Positions 1 to 6,373 of a DNA stretch of 7,328 bases are shown here, piece by piece. The stretch lies in assembly GCA_905212215.1 (NCBI GenBank), contig CAJMDR010000097.1, positions 1-7,328 of the forward strand, read 5' to 3'. The position numbers were made by a program, and so were the translations under genes. This DNA is from an uncultured Porphyromonadaceae bacterium (GTDB taxonomy: Bacteria; Bacteroidota; Bacteroidia; Bacteroidales; Muribaculaceae). Numbering within the stretch: position 1 is the stretch's first letter; each line of letters opens with the position of its first letter. Below the pieces are notes generated by a model. It ran no database searches. It was not told the DNA's origin and saw only the letters and a program-made list of their open reading frames with translations.

Positions 1-801
1 TGGCTGGAGAAGTTCCGCCGTGTGCTGGACGACGCCGCCGCGGACCCGTTGCGGATGGATTTCTTAGACTCCGCCACAACATTATTCTATAATGACGATA
101 TACGTGTCTTTACTCCCGAAGGCCACGAAGTGCTTCTTCCCAAGAACGCCACGGCGCTGGACTTCGCCTACGAGGTGGGCGAGGAAATAGGACGCCATGC
201 CACCCATGTGCGCATCAACGGCAAACTCTGCTCGGTGAAGACAGTGTTGCGCCGCGGTGATGTGGTTGAGGTGGGTACCGATCCTATGGCGGTTCCCGGT
301 GCCGACTGGCTGATGCATGCCCATACCTTCAAGGCGCAGAAAGCGTTGCGTGACTATGCCGCAGCCTTGCCGAGGCTTCCGTATCAGCGCTGCAAGCATT
401 GCCATCCCATTCCCGGCGAGGAGGTGATAGGGTTCCGCAATGCCGACGACTCGGTGACGGTGCACCGCCGTTCCTGTCCTGTGGCGATACGTTCCGCCTC
501 GCGCCATGGCGACCGCATAACAGAGGTGGATTTCCCGGAGAATCCGATGATGCTGTATCCTGTGACGCTGCGCATACGTGGCGTTGACCGTTATCATCTG
601 CTCAGCGACGTAATAGAGTGCATCACCGAGCAACAGGGACTGAACATGCACCATCTCACCTCCGAGGACCGCGACAACATAGCGCACATCACTGTCAACT
701 TCGATGTCCACAGCACCTCGGAGCTGGAGCACACCATAGCATCGATAGAGGCGATACCCGGAGTGGACGAAGTGCTGCAGCAAGCCGACGCTACCGCCTG
801 A
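1..801 (+). CDS. RelA/SpoT-family (p)ppGpp synthetase/hydrolase, C-terminal part (5' end outside window)
   Basis: This is the regulatory half of a long RelA/SpoT homolog, the cytoplasmic enzyme family that makes and/or degrades (p)ppGpp in the stringent response. The frame is open from base 1 (WLEKFRRVLDD...), so the GTG at 22 is internal and the catalytic HD and synthetase domains lie upstream of the window. Counting residues from that GTG, there is a TGS domain at about 25-85 (DDIRVFTPEGHEVLLP, DFAYEVG, GDVVEV). A zinc-finger-like segment follows at 123-155 (RCKHCHPIPGEEVIGF, then VHRRSC), and an ACT domain at about 175-255 (YPVTLRIRGVDRYHLLSDVI). Three oddities stand out. Only about 40 residues separate TGS and zinc finger, where long RSH proteins normally have a helical domain of over 100. 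The usual FAYxxH histidine of TGS is Gly. The usual CC zinc pair reads HC. The catalytic half is unseen, so RelA, SpoT or Rel type cannot be decided. It is followed by a repeat-rich gap and the tyrS promoter. Confidence 0.93.
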   Translation, partial: WLEKFRRVLDDAAADPLRMDFLDSATTLFYNDDIRVFTPEGHEVLLPKNATALDFAYEVGEEIGRHATHVRINGKLCSVKTVLRRGDVVEVGTDPMAVPGADWLMHAHTFKAQKALRDYAAALPRLPYQRCKHCHPIPGEEVIGFRNADDSVTVHRRSCPVAIRSASRHGDRITEVDFPENPMMLYPVTLRIRGVDRYHLLSDVIECITEQQGLNMHHLTSEDRDNIAHITVNFDVHSTSELEHTIASIEAIPGVDEVLQQADATA

Positions 802-804
802 CCT

Positions 805-881
805 GGCTCGGACAGGTCGGACGAGTCAGACAGACTTGCTCCCCGATAGGCCTGATAAGTCCGATAAGTCCGATTTAGTCG
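805..881. repeat. Degenerate 9-bp tandem array between rsh and tyrS
   Basis: Starting four bases after the rsh stop codon, the sequence can be cut into consecutive 9-mers that resemble each other. The left units are GGACAGGTC (810) and GGACGAGTC (819). The right units are ATAGGCCTG (846), ATAAGTCCG (855), ATAAGTCCG (864) and ATTTAGTCG (873). Two divergent units lie between them. A related array with an ATAAGTC core occurs at 5476-5520. Its function is unknown. It lies outside any gene I support and upstream of the tyrS promoter. Confidence 0.75.
808..873 (+). other. Long imperfect inverted repeat (hairpin) downstream of rsh
   Basis: Bases 808-829 can pair with 852-873. The stem has two identical 6-bp blocks (TCGGAC with GTCCGA: 808-813 with 868-873, and 817-822 with 859-864) and a 4-bp block TCAG/CTGA (826-829 with 852-855). 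Between blocks are two mismatches plus a possible G-U pair, and the loop is 22 nt. It could form in the rsh transcript just after the stop codon and might protect or end that transcript. No T-run follows directly, so I do not call it a standard intrinsic terminator. It arises because the 9-bp units in the two halves are mutually complementary. Confidence 0.6.
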
Positions 882-896
882 CCCTGGCGAAAAAAT

Positions 897-927
897 TTTG
901 CAGTTTCGCAAGAAAGGATTACCTTTG
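897..927 (+). promoter_or_regulatory. Bacteroidota-type promoter of tyrS
   Basis: A TTTG box (897-900) is followed by 19 bp and then TACCTTTG (920-927), a perfect match to the Bacteroides -7 consensus TAnnTTTG with its -33 TTTG. Transcription should begin a few bases past 927. That leaves a leader of roughly 20-25 nt before the tyrS ATG at 957, with no Shine-Dalgarno sequence, as is common in this phylum. Confidence 0.85.
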
Positions 928-956
928 CATTTCAGAACTAACAGAAAACAAGCCCG

Positions 957-2255
957 ATGAAGGATTTTATAAAAGAACTGACCTGGCGCGGCATGGTGCA
1001 CACCATGATGCCGGGCACGGAAGAACAGCTCGCCAAGGAAATGACCACCGCCTACCTCGGCATAGACCCTACTGCCGACAGTCTCCACATAGGCCATCTG
1101 TGCGGAGTGATGATGCTGCGCCATCTGCAGCGCTGCGGCCACAAGCCCATCGTATTGGTGGGAGGCGCCACAGGCATGATAGGCGACCCCTCGGGCAAAT
1201 CTGCCGAACGCAACCTTCTCGACGAGAAAACACTCCGCCATAACCAGGAAGCCATAAAGGCACAACTGTCGCGATTCATAGACTTCGACTCCGATGCTCC
1301 CAACCGCGCGGAGATGGTGAACAACTACGACTGGATGAACGGCTTCTCATTCCTCGACTTCGCACGCGAGATAGGCAAGCACATCACCGTGAACTACATG
1401 ATGGCCAAGGACAGCGTGAAACGTCGTCTCAACGGCGAGGCCCGCGACGGACTGAGCTTCACCGAGTTCACCTACCAGCTCCTCCAGGGCTATGATTTCC
1501 TGCATCTCTACGAGACCCGCAACTGCCGTCTGCAGCTCGGCGGCAGCGACCAGTGGGGAAACATCACCACCGGCACCGAGCTGATACGCCGCAAGCTCGG
1601 CGGCGAGGCATTCGCCCTTACCTGTCCGCTCATCACAAAGGCCGACGGCACCAAGTTCGGCAAGACCGAACAGGGCAATGTATGGCTCGACGCACGCTAT
1701 ACCTCTCCCTACCGTTTCTATCAGTTCTGGCTCAATGTGGCGGACGACGATGCCGAGCGCTATCTGAAAATCTTCACCTTCCTCAGCGAAGAAGAAATAG
1801 CCGCTTTAGTGCAGGAACATGCCGCCGACCCCGGCAAACGTCCGTTACAGCGCAAACTGGCCGAGGAGCTTACCGTTCTTGTGCATGGCCGCGAGGCATA
1901 CGAGGCCGCTGTGGAAGCCAGCCAGCTCCTTTTCAGCCCCAATGCCGCCGAAGCGCTCCACCGCGTTGACGAGGCTACTCTGCTCGACATCCTCGACGGC
2001 GTTCCCACCTTCGAGGTATCGCGTGCCGACATAGAGGCGGGAGTGCCTCTGCTCGAACTCCTTGCCGTGAAGACCGCTGTCTTCCCCAGCAAAGGCGAGG
2101 CCCGCAAGATGACACAGCAGGGCGCCCTGAGCATTAACAAAGCCAAGGTCACCGACCCGCAGACGGTGATAGGTTCCGACTCTCTTCTCCAGAACAAATA
2201 CATCCTGGTTCAGCGGGGAAAGAAAAACCAGTTCCTGATTAAAATTATCGATTGA
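957..2255 (+). CDS. tyrS: Tyrosyl-tRNA synthetase
   Basis: A class I aminoacyl-tRNA synthetase that activates tyrosine with ATP and loads it onto tRNA-Tyr in the cytoplasm. The 432 residues match the usual bacterial TyrRS length. Residues 35-47 read [13 protein letters not shown] and hold the HIGH signature (44-47). [13 protein letters not shown] lies near 70-80, the tyrosine-pocket motif GSDQWGN is at 196-202, and the KMSKS-equivalent loop is KFGKT at 233-237. That is the form typical of eubacterial TyrRS. A C-terminal S4-like RNA-binding domain covers about 360-430 ([19 protein letters not shown]). The ATG at 957 is chosen because it gives the expected N-terminus and lies about 30 bp below a strong promoter. 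A lipoprotein gene starts 22 bp after its stop and is probably cotranscribed. No T-box or other attenuator was recognised in the short leader. Confidence 0.98.
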   Translation: MKDFIKELTWRGMVHTMMPGTEEQLAKEMTTAYLGIDPTADSLHIGHLCGVMMLRHLQRCGHKPIVLVGGATGMIGDPSGKSAERNLLDEKTLRHNQEAIKAQLSRFIDFDSDAPNRAEMVNNYDWMNGFSFLDFAREIGKHITVNYMMAKDSVKRRLNGEARDGLSFTEFTYQLLQGYDFLHLYETRNCRLQLGGSDQWGNITTGTELIRRKLGGEAFALTCPLITKADGTKFGKTEQGNVWLDARYTSPYRFYQFWLNVADDDAERYLKIFTFLSEEEIAALVQEHAADPGKRPLQRKLAEELTVLVHGREAYEAAVEASQLLFSPNAAEALHRVDEATLLDILDGVPTFEVSRADIEAGVPLLELLAVKTAVFPSKGEARKMTQQGALSINKAKVTDPQTVIGSDSLLQNKYILVQRGKKNQFLIKIID

Positions 2256-2277
2256 ATAACTCTAAACTTCCGACAAC

Positions 2278-2985
2278 ATGAAATTCAGAAATCCCATAAT
2301 GGCGGCAATGTTGTGTGTGGCGACTATGGTCGGCTTCACCTCTTGCGACGATGACAACGGTGGAAACGATTATCCCGACAACTTCGCATTCAAACAAGTT
2401 CTGAGGGTAGAGCAGTTCAACGACGGCACCACCAACGCTTTGGCAAACTTCATAGCCCTTGACGGCAAAGGCCAGGAGGTGAGCGTACAGCTGCCGAAGG
2501 AATCATCTGTCTTCGCCAACAATACTCAGATGCGCTATGCTCCCAAGGAGGATGGCGAGATAAACTATTATGCGTATGGCGCAGTGATTCCCGGCACTCC
2601 CAAGGAAGTACGCTTCGTGTTCCGTCGTCTGGCTAACCTTGACATTGTCAACACTGTCAACCTCGAAAAGGTACCCATGATCACTCCCGCCATGGGTGGC
2701 ATAGAGAACAACAAGGACTATAAGTTCAAGCTGTCGGTGGAAGGCACCGATGCCCGTCTGAGGATTTTCCTTATGGCCATGAGCGGCGAGAACCGCGGAA
2801 CACAGTATGACGCCGTAATCACCGGAACGGACAACTACCGATTCTCGAACGTACCGGCAGGAACATACTCCCTGCGTGCCATGAGCACCATCATCACCGA
2901 TCATCTGCAGGAACAGAACGGAACCGCCGGCGGCCAGATAGAGGCTTGCAAGGTCTATCAGATCAATTCCGTGACTGTTAAATAA
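2278..2985 (+). CDS. Putative surface-exposed lipoprotein, function unknown
   Basis: A 235-residue protein that I do not recognise as a named family. Its N-terminus (MKFRNPIMAAMLCVATMVGFTSC) is a lipoprotein signal peptide: a positive charge, a hydrophobic stretch, and a lipobox ending in Cys23, the likely lipidated residue after cleavage. The next residues are DDDNGGND. An acidic run directly after the Cys resembles the surface-export signal known for Bacteroidota lipoproteins, so an outer-membrane, possibly outward-facing location is inferred. The rest looks beta-rich with no catalytic motif. The segment YRFSNVPAGTYSLRAM (about 182-197) resembles the end of an immunoglobulin-like or transthyretin-like beta sandwich, which is only suggestive. 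It starts 22 bp after tyrS with no promoter between, so it is probably read from the tyrS promoter, and it ends at a hairpin terminator. The start is fixed by the signal peptide. Confidence 0.88.
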   Translation: MKFRNPIMAAMLCVATMVGFTSCDDDNGGNDYPDNFAFKQVLRVEQFNDGTTNALANFIALDGKGQEVSVQLPKESSVFANNTQMRYAPKEDGEINYYAYGAVIPGTPKEVRFVFRRLANLDIVNTVNLEKVPMITPAMGGIENNKDYKFKLSVEGTDARLRIFLMAMSGENRGTQYDAVITGTDNYRFSNVPAGTYSLRAMSTIITDHLQEQNGTAGGQIEACKVYQINSVTVK

Positions 2986-3011
2986 GTGAGGCTGTTATAA
3001 ACTTCTTAAGT

Positions 3012-3055
3012 AAAAAGAATGTGCTGAACAACTGTTTGGCACATTCTTCTTTTTT
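3012..3055. terminator. Probable bidirectional terminator between the lipoprotein gene and rpoN
   Basis: A perfect 10-bp inverted repeat, AAGAATGTGC (3015-3024) with GCACATTCTT (3039-3048), encloses a 14-nt loop. On the plus strand it is followed by a T-run (3050-3055). On the minus strand the stem is followed by TTTTTA (the complement of 3011-3016, partly within the stem). The flanking genes converge: lipoprotein stop at 2985, rpoN stop at 3078. One element could therefore end both transcripts. Confidence 0.85.
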
Positions 3056-3077
3056 CGGGGATTTGGTGTAAAAAATC

Positions 3078-4481
3078 TCAATGTTCAGTGCGGAGGCGTG
3101 CGACGGGTATATTGAGCCTGTCGCGGTATTTGCTCACCGTTCTGCGGCTGACGTTATAACCCTGTTCCCGCAGCATGTTGCAGATGGCCTCGTCGCTGAG
3201 CGGATGGCTCTTGTCTTCCTCTTCCACAACCTTGCGTATGGCCTGCTCAACTCCTCTTCCGGAAACGGTGGCGGTGGCTTCTCCTTCTCCCTGCGGTCGG
3301 GCGCTGAAGCTTTCGCTGAAGAAGAACCGCACAGGCACCATATCCCATGGCGTGGAGACATATTTATTCTTTGATACGCGCGAAATCACCGACACATCCA
3401 GACCTGTCATCTCCGACACATCGCGCAGACCCATAGGAGAGAGCAGGCTCTCGTCGCCCCGGCTGAGGAAATAAGGGCGTTGCAGAGAAACTATGGAGGT
3501 CATGACATCGAGCAACGTCTGTTGGCGCCGTTGCAGAATGTTCATGTATTCCCTGGCGTCGGCGTAGCGCTGCATTATGTATTTGTCTCTTCCGGCAGTA
3601 CGGCGGCGTTCCATGTCGGCCACGGCGTTGCTGAAGCTCTGCGACAATGCTAACTCAGGCACATTGGAAGCTAACGAAACCCGGATGTCATCGCCGTCCA
3701 CCTCTATCAGGAAATCGGGAGAGATGTATGATGTGGTATCGTGAGCGGCGAACGCTGCACCCGGCTTCGGGTTAAGTCGGCGCAGCAGGGCGAGGGCGCT
3801 GTCGAGGCGGTTCCTGTCGTTGCCAGTTGCGGAAATCAGTCTGTTGAAGCGTCGGTGCGCGAGGTCGTCGAAATGCCGTTTCAGGATTTTCATGGCATCG
3901 GTACGGGCTTGCGACGGCTTCATGCGCAAGAGCTGAAGCCTCATGCTCTCTTCCAGGTTCGAAGCGCCCACTCCCGGCGGGTCGAGACTCTGCACCACCT
4001 CCAAAGCCTTCTCCATGTCGGCGGCGGAGGGCTCATGATCTTCGGCAAGAAGAATGTCGGTGGCGACCGATTGCGGCGCTCTGCGCAGATATCCGTTGGC
4101 GTCAAGGTTCCCCACGAGGTAACGCGCCGCCATGTCCACGTCGTGCGACAGTTCCATTGTGTCGAGCTGCCTTTCCAGCGATTCGTATAGTGATTCCTGT
4201 TCAGCGGCAGGTTGGAAGAACTCGGCACGGGAGGTCAGCGACGATAGCGGGGATGCCACCGGCAGAGGGGTGTCGGCGTCATCATTGCGCTGTGGGTCGG
4301 CGTCGTTGCTGTCTTGCGGCGAGGCTAATTCCAGAGCGGGATTCTCGTCCAGCTCACGTCGCACATCCTGTGCGGCCTCGGCGCCCGACATCTCCAGCAT
4401 ACGCACATACCGTACTTGCTGCTGGCTCAGCCGCTGCACCATGCGCAGTTCCTGTTTGAGGCGGTTTCCTTGCTTTGCCAT
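3078..4481 (-). CDS. rpoN: RNA polymerase sigma-54 factor
   Basis: The alternative sigma factor that directs RNA polymerase to -24/-12 promoters and needs AAA+ activators to open DNA. The protein has 467 residues, close to family length. Region I is at about 5-52 (LKQELRMVQRLSQQQVRYVRMLEM and RRELDENPALEL), the segment contacted by activators. An acidic, low-complexity region II follows at about 53-90 (DSNDADPQRNDDAD). The core-binding part includes DMAARYLVGNLDANGYLR and LQSLDPPGVGA-like sequence (VVQSLDPPGVGASNLEESMRLQL). A helix-turn-helix region is around LRDVSEMTGLDVSVISRVSKNKYVSTPWDMVPVRFFF. The RpoN box SRRTVSKYRD is at 445-454, against the family's ARRTVAKYRE, and contacts the -24 element. 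The ATG at 4481 gives a normal region I start. It is transcribed opposite to its neighbours. The leader carries an 8-bp repeat array, and I found no clear Bacteroidota promoter for it. No bacterial enhancer-binding protein lies in the window. Confidence 0.97.
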   Translation of the reverse strand: MAKQGNRLKQELRMVQRLSQQQVRYVRMLEMSGAEAAQDVRRELDENPALELASPQDSNDADPQRNDDADTPLPVASPLSSLTSRAEFFQPAAEQESLYESLERQLDTMELSHDVDMAARYLVGNLDANGYLRRAPQSVATDILLAEDHEPSAADMEKALEVVQSLDPPGVGASNLEESMRLQLLRMKPSQARTDAMKILKRHFDDLAHRRFNRLISATGNDRNRLDSALALLRRLNPKPGAAFAAHDTTSYISPDFLIEVDGDDIRVSLASNVPELALSQSFSNAVADMERRRTAGRDKYIMQRYADAREYMNILQRRQQTLLDVMTSIVSLQRPYFLSRGDESLLSPMGLRDVSEMTGLDVSVISRVSKNKYVSTPWDMVPVRFFFSESFSARPQGEGEATATVSGRGVEQAIRKVVEEEDKSHPLSDEAICNMLREQGYNVSRRTVSKYRDRLNIPVARLRTEH

Positions 4482-4490
4482 TGTCTTGGT

Positions 4491-4546
4491 GGATGAGAGG
4501 ATGAGAGAATGAGTTGAAGAGAGGATGAGTAGGGGAGAAAAGGAGT
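4491..4546. repeat. Degenerate 8-bp tandem array in the rpoN leader
   Basis: Seven consecutive octamers follow one register: GGATGAGA, GGATGAGA, GAATGAGT, TGAAGAGA, GGATGAGT, AGGGGAGA and AAAGGAGT. The first two are identical, the fifth differs at one base, and the rest decay. The array starts nine bases upstream of the rpoN start codon. On the rpoN strand it reads as a pyrimidine-rich TCTCATCC-type leader with no Shine-Dalgarno. No coding sequence is supported here. The divergent spacer 4482-4676 otherwise holds only the promoter of the TPR gene and an A+T-rich stretch. Confidence 0.7.
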
Positions 4547-4594
4547 GCGAATTTAATATTTTTTTGGAACACCTCCATAATTTGAGGTTTAAAA

Positions 4595-4626
4595 TTTGCT
4601 CAAATAAAAATTAATGACTAATTTTG
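4595..4626 (+). promoter_or_regulatory. Bacteroidota-type promoter of the TPR gene
   Basis: A TTTG box (4595-4598), a 20-bp spacer and TAATTTTG (4619-4626) match the TTTG / TAnnTTTG consensus exactly. The predicted start of transcription leaves a leader of roughly 40 nt before the ATG at 4677. The surrounding DNA is distinctly A+T-rich compared with the coding regions. Confidence 0.8.
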
Positions 4627-4676
4627 CACTTTGAAAGGGCGCGTCACACTGTCTCGCCCCGTCAACATTTGAAAAT

Positions 4677-5354
4677 ATGGCATCAAAAGATACACAACAC
4701 ACTGAGCAGAACGCCGTAGAGAACCTCAACGAGCATCTCACCAAAGCCGGCATCCAGGTACAGGAACATAAGAAGATTATCCTGTGGGTAGTGCTTGCCG
4801 TTATCGCGGTAGGTGCTTTCGTGGTAGGTTACTTTTTCATCTACAAGACCCCCCGCGCCAACAAGTCGTGGGAGGAATATGCCAAGGTGCAGATGCAGGC
4901 CATGGGCAATGACTCCATCGCTACTGCCGGCTTCAAGAAAATCGCCGACAAATACAATGGCAGCGCCGGCGGTGCCGTAGCCAGCATTGAGGCAGGCATG
5001 AACCTCTACCAGAAAGGTGACTATCAGGGTGCCCTGAAATATCTCGAGAAAGCCGAAATCCCCGAACCCGTTCTCGAAGCTTCAGTAACGAAACTTATGG
5101 GCGACTGCTACGTCAATCTCAAGCAGTACGACAAAGCCCTCAGCACCTTCGATAAGGCTATCTCGCAGGCCGACGGCAACCCGCAGCTTGTGCCCGCCAT
5201 GATGATGAAGAAGGCCAACATTTACGAGAAGCAGAAGAACTACAAGAAAGCTCTCGAGACCTACGAGTCTATTAAGAAAGATTATCCCGACTTCAACTAC
5301 GGCATGGGCATGGATGCTTACATCAACCGCGCCAAGGGAAGACTCGGAATGTAA
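4677..5354 (+). CDS. Membrane-anchored tetratricopeptide-repeat protein (YfgM-like layout)
   Basis: A 225-residue protein with a polar N-terminus (1-33) and one hydrophobic segment at about 34-56 (IILWVVLAVIAVGAFVVGYFFIY). The rest is a helical TPR region. Three repeat-like units are visible: around 95-130 (GMNLYQKGDYQGALKYLEKA), 134-168 (LMGDCYVNLKQYDKALSTFDKA) and 173-207 (KKANIYEKQKNYKKALETYESI). TPR units bind other proteins, so this is probably a scaffold or assembly helper. With HKK just before the membrane segment, the TPR part is likely periplasmic and the N-terminus cytoplasmic. The layout is like YfgM of E. coli, an inner-membrane protein linked to periplasmic chaperones, but orthology is not shown. 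It has its own promoter and is followed by a terminator. The ATG is the only start that keeps the N-terminal tail and follows the promoter sensibly. Confidence 0.9.
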   Translation: MASKDTQHTEQNAVENLNEHLTKAGIQVQEHKKIILWVVLAVIAVGAFVVGYFFIYKTPRANKSWEEYAKVQMQAMGNDSIATAGFKKIADKYNGSAGGAVASIEAGMNLYQKGDYQGALKYLEKAEIPEPVLEASVTKLMGDCYVNLKQYDKALSTFDKAISQADGNPQLVPAMMMKKANIYEKQKNYKKALETYESIKKDYPDFNYGMGMDAYINRAKGRLGM

Positions 5355-5434
5355 TAATTGACTCTCTCACTTAAATCTCTCTTCTCCACTTAGTCTTAGA
5401 AAAGACTTGCACAATAATAAAACAAAATTTGTGT

Positions 5435-5475
5435 AAAAGGGGCCTGACTTGCGAGTCCGACCCCTTTTCGTTTTT
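5435..5475 (+). terminator. Intrinsic terminator after the TPR gene
   Basis: AAAAGGGG (5435-5442) pairs perfectly with CCCCTTTT (5461-5468). Inside, GACT (5446-5449) pairs with AGTC (5454-5457) around a TGCG tetraloop, separated from the outer stem by a 3 x 3 internal loop. A T-run follows at 5471-5475. It lies 80 bp after the TPR stop codon. A smaller hairpin, AGTCTT/AAGACT with an AGAA loop (5392-5407), sits between the gene and this terminator. Confidence 0.85.
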
Positions 5476-5520
5476 ATAAGTCTTAGAACACGTATAAGTC
5501 TTATAAATCGGATAAAGCGT
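5476..5520. repeat. Second degenerate 9-bp array, just upstream of recO
   Basis: Five consecutive 9-mers: ATAAGTCTT, AGAACACGT, ATAAGTCTT, ATAAATCGG and ATAAAGCGT. The first and third are identical and sit in an 11-bp direct repeat, TATAAGTCTTA, at 5475 and 5493. Bases 5493-5505 also form a palindrome (TATAAG-T-CTTATA). The core ATAAGTC is shared with the array at 805-881. It begins right after the terminator T-run and ends 15 bp before the proposed recO start. Confidence 0.65.
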
Positions 5521-5535
5521 AAAAAGTTCCGGGCC

Positions 5536-6276
5536 TTGAAAAAGAAAATACTGGCATTGGTAGTCAACATAGTGCGGCACAGCGACACCACTGATGTGGC
5601 CACCCTCTACAGCCGTGAAGAAGGAAGGCTCAGCGTGGCTGTCCCGGCACGCAGCAAAGGGCGCCGCAGTACCAATCCGCCGCTGATGCCTCTCACTGTA
5701 ATAGAAGGAGAAGTAAGCTCGCGCACCGGGATGGAGCTGATGCGGCTCTGGCGGTTCAGCATAGCCGAGCCGTTGGGGGCCTTGCATTCCGATCCTGCCA
5801 AGATTGCCGTAGGTATGTTCATGTCGGAATTCCTTGGTCGCCTGTTGCGCGAACAGGCACCCGACCCGGCGGTGTGGCGTGCTGTCGCCACAGCATTGCT
5901 CCGGCTCAATGAGGAAGAGAACCCTTTGCGTGTGGCGAACTTTCATATCATCTTTCTCTGGCAGATGCTCCCTCCCGCCGGCATAATGCCGGACATTGGC
6001 TCTTTCCGCGCCGATGAGCCGCAGCAATGGCTCGACATGCGCAGCGGCATATATACCTCGTTGCGGCCCGGACACAGCGATGTGGTGGTGCCGCAATATG
6101 CCGGGGTGCCGTTACTGCTTGAGAGGCTGAATTTCCGCAGCAGCCATTGTTTGCGCATAACGGGCGAACAGCGCAGTCTCCTTGCCGATGCCTTGCTGCA
6201 TTATTATGCTGTGCATCTGCCGGGAATGGGTGGAATGAAGAGTCATAGGGTGTTGACAGAAGTTTTCCGTTTTTAA
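5536..6276 (+). CDS. recO: DNA repair protein RecO
   Basis: RecO works with RecR (and RecF) to replace SSB by RecA on gapped or broken DNA in recombinational repair, and it anneals strands. From the proposed start the protein has 246 residues, the usual RecO size. The N-terminal OB fold starts at ALVVNIVRHSDTTDVATLYSREEGRLSVAV (about 7-36). A helical C-terminal domain follows, with SDPAKIAVGMFMSEFLGRLLRE and a family-like ending SHRVLTEVF. No zinc-binding cysteine cluster is present, and the single Cys is near the C-terminus. No in-frame ATG exists before about residue 50. TTG at 5536 gives MKKKILALVV, which fits the family N-terminus. The longer frame from TTG 5449 would begin inside the upstream terminator and run through the 9-bp array, so it is rejected. 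I see no consensus promoter, so its transcription source is uncertain. Confidence 0.85.
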   Translation: MKKKILALVVNIVRHSDTTDVATLYSREEGRLSVAVPARSKGRRSTNPPLMPLTVIEGEVSSRTGMELMRLWRFSIAEPLGALHSDPAKIAVGMFMSEFLGRLLREQAPDPAVWRAVATALLRLNEEENPLRVANFHIIFLWQMLPPAGIMPDIGSFRADEPQQWLDMRSGIYTSLRPGHSDVVVPQYAGVPLLLERLNFRSSHCLRITGEQRSLLADALLHYYAVHLPGMGGMKSHRVLTEVFRF

Positions 6277-6322
6277 ACCACCTCTGCGAATCGGGAGGCT
6301 TGCGGCACTTTTGTGACACTGA

Positions 6323-6354
6323 TTTCAAAGGGTACGGAAATTTTATTACCTTTG
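6323..6354 (+). promoter_or_regulatory. Bacteroidota-type promoter of pyrH
   Basis: TACCTTTG (6347-6354) is a perfect -7 box, the same octamer as at tyrS. Twenty bases upstream is TTTC (6323-6326), one mismatch from the -33 TTTG. The ATG of pyrH is only 19 bp past the box, so the predicted leader is very short. The rest of the recO-pyrH gap (6277-6373) holds no other clear signal, and the weak CCTC/GAGG pairing at 6281-6298 has no T-run. Confidence 0.8.
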
Positions 6355-6373
6355 CAGATTGAAACAATTGATT

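Noticed and set aside
82..783. Long minus-strand open frame (233 codons) opposite rsh.
   Set aside because: The plus strand encodes clear TGS, zinc-finger and ACT motifs. The antisense frame has no recognisable family and arises from the codon composition of rsh.
879..890. TCGCCCTGGCGA as a terminator stem after rsh.
   Set aside because: The stem is only four pairs around a four-base loop, followed by A's rather than T's on the plus strand.
836..1243. Plus-strand frame reading through the 9-bp array into tyrS.
   Set aside because: It overlaps tyrS in another frame and is open partly because the array period is a multiple of three.
3036..3052. TTGGCACA, similar to the -24 half of a sigma-54 promoter, close to rpoN.
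   Set aside because: It is part of the terminator stem, and there is no GC-containing -12 element at the required spacing.
4580..4604. Minus-strand TTTG at 4604-4601 as the -33 box of an rpoN promoter.
   Set aside because: No TAnnTTTG-like box follows at 19-21 bp, and the nearest candidate (TAAATTCG at 4555-4548) has no -33 partner.
5371..6096. Long minus-strand open frame (241 codons) opposite recO.
   Set aside because: It is antisense to RecO-like coding sequence, runs through the terminator of the TPR gene and has no recognisable motifs.
6302..6317. TGCGGCACTTTTGTGAC before pyrH as a possible sigma-54 promoter.
   Set aside because: The GG is not followed by GC at the needed distance, and a better Bacteroidota promoter lies just downstream.
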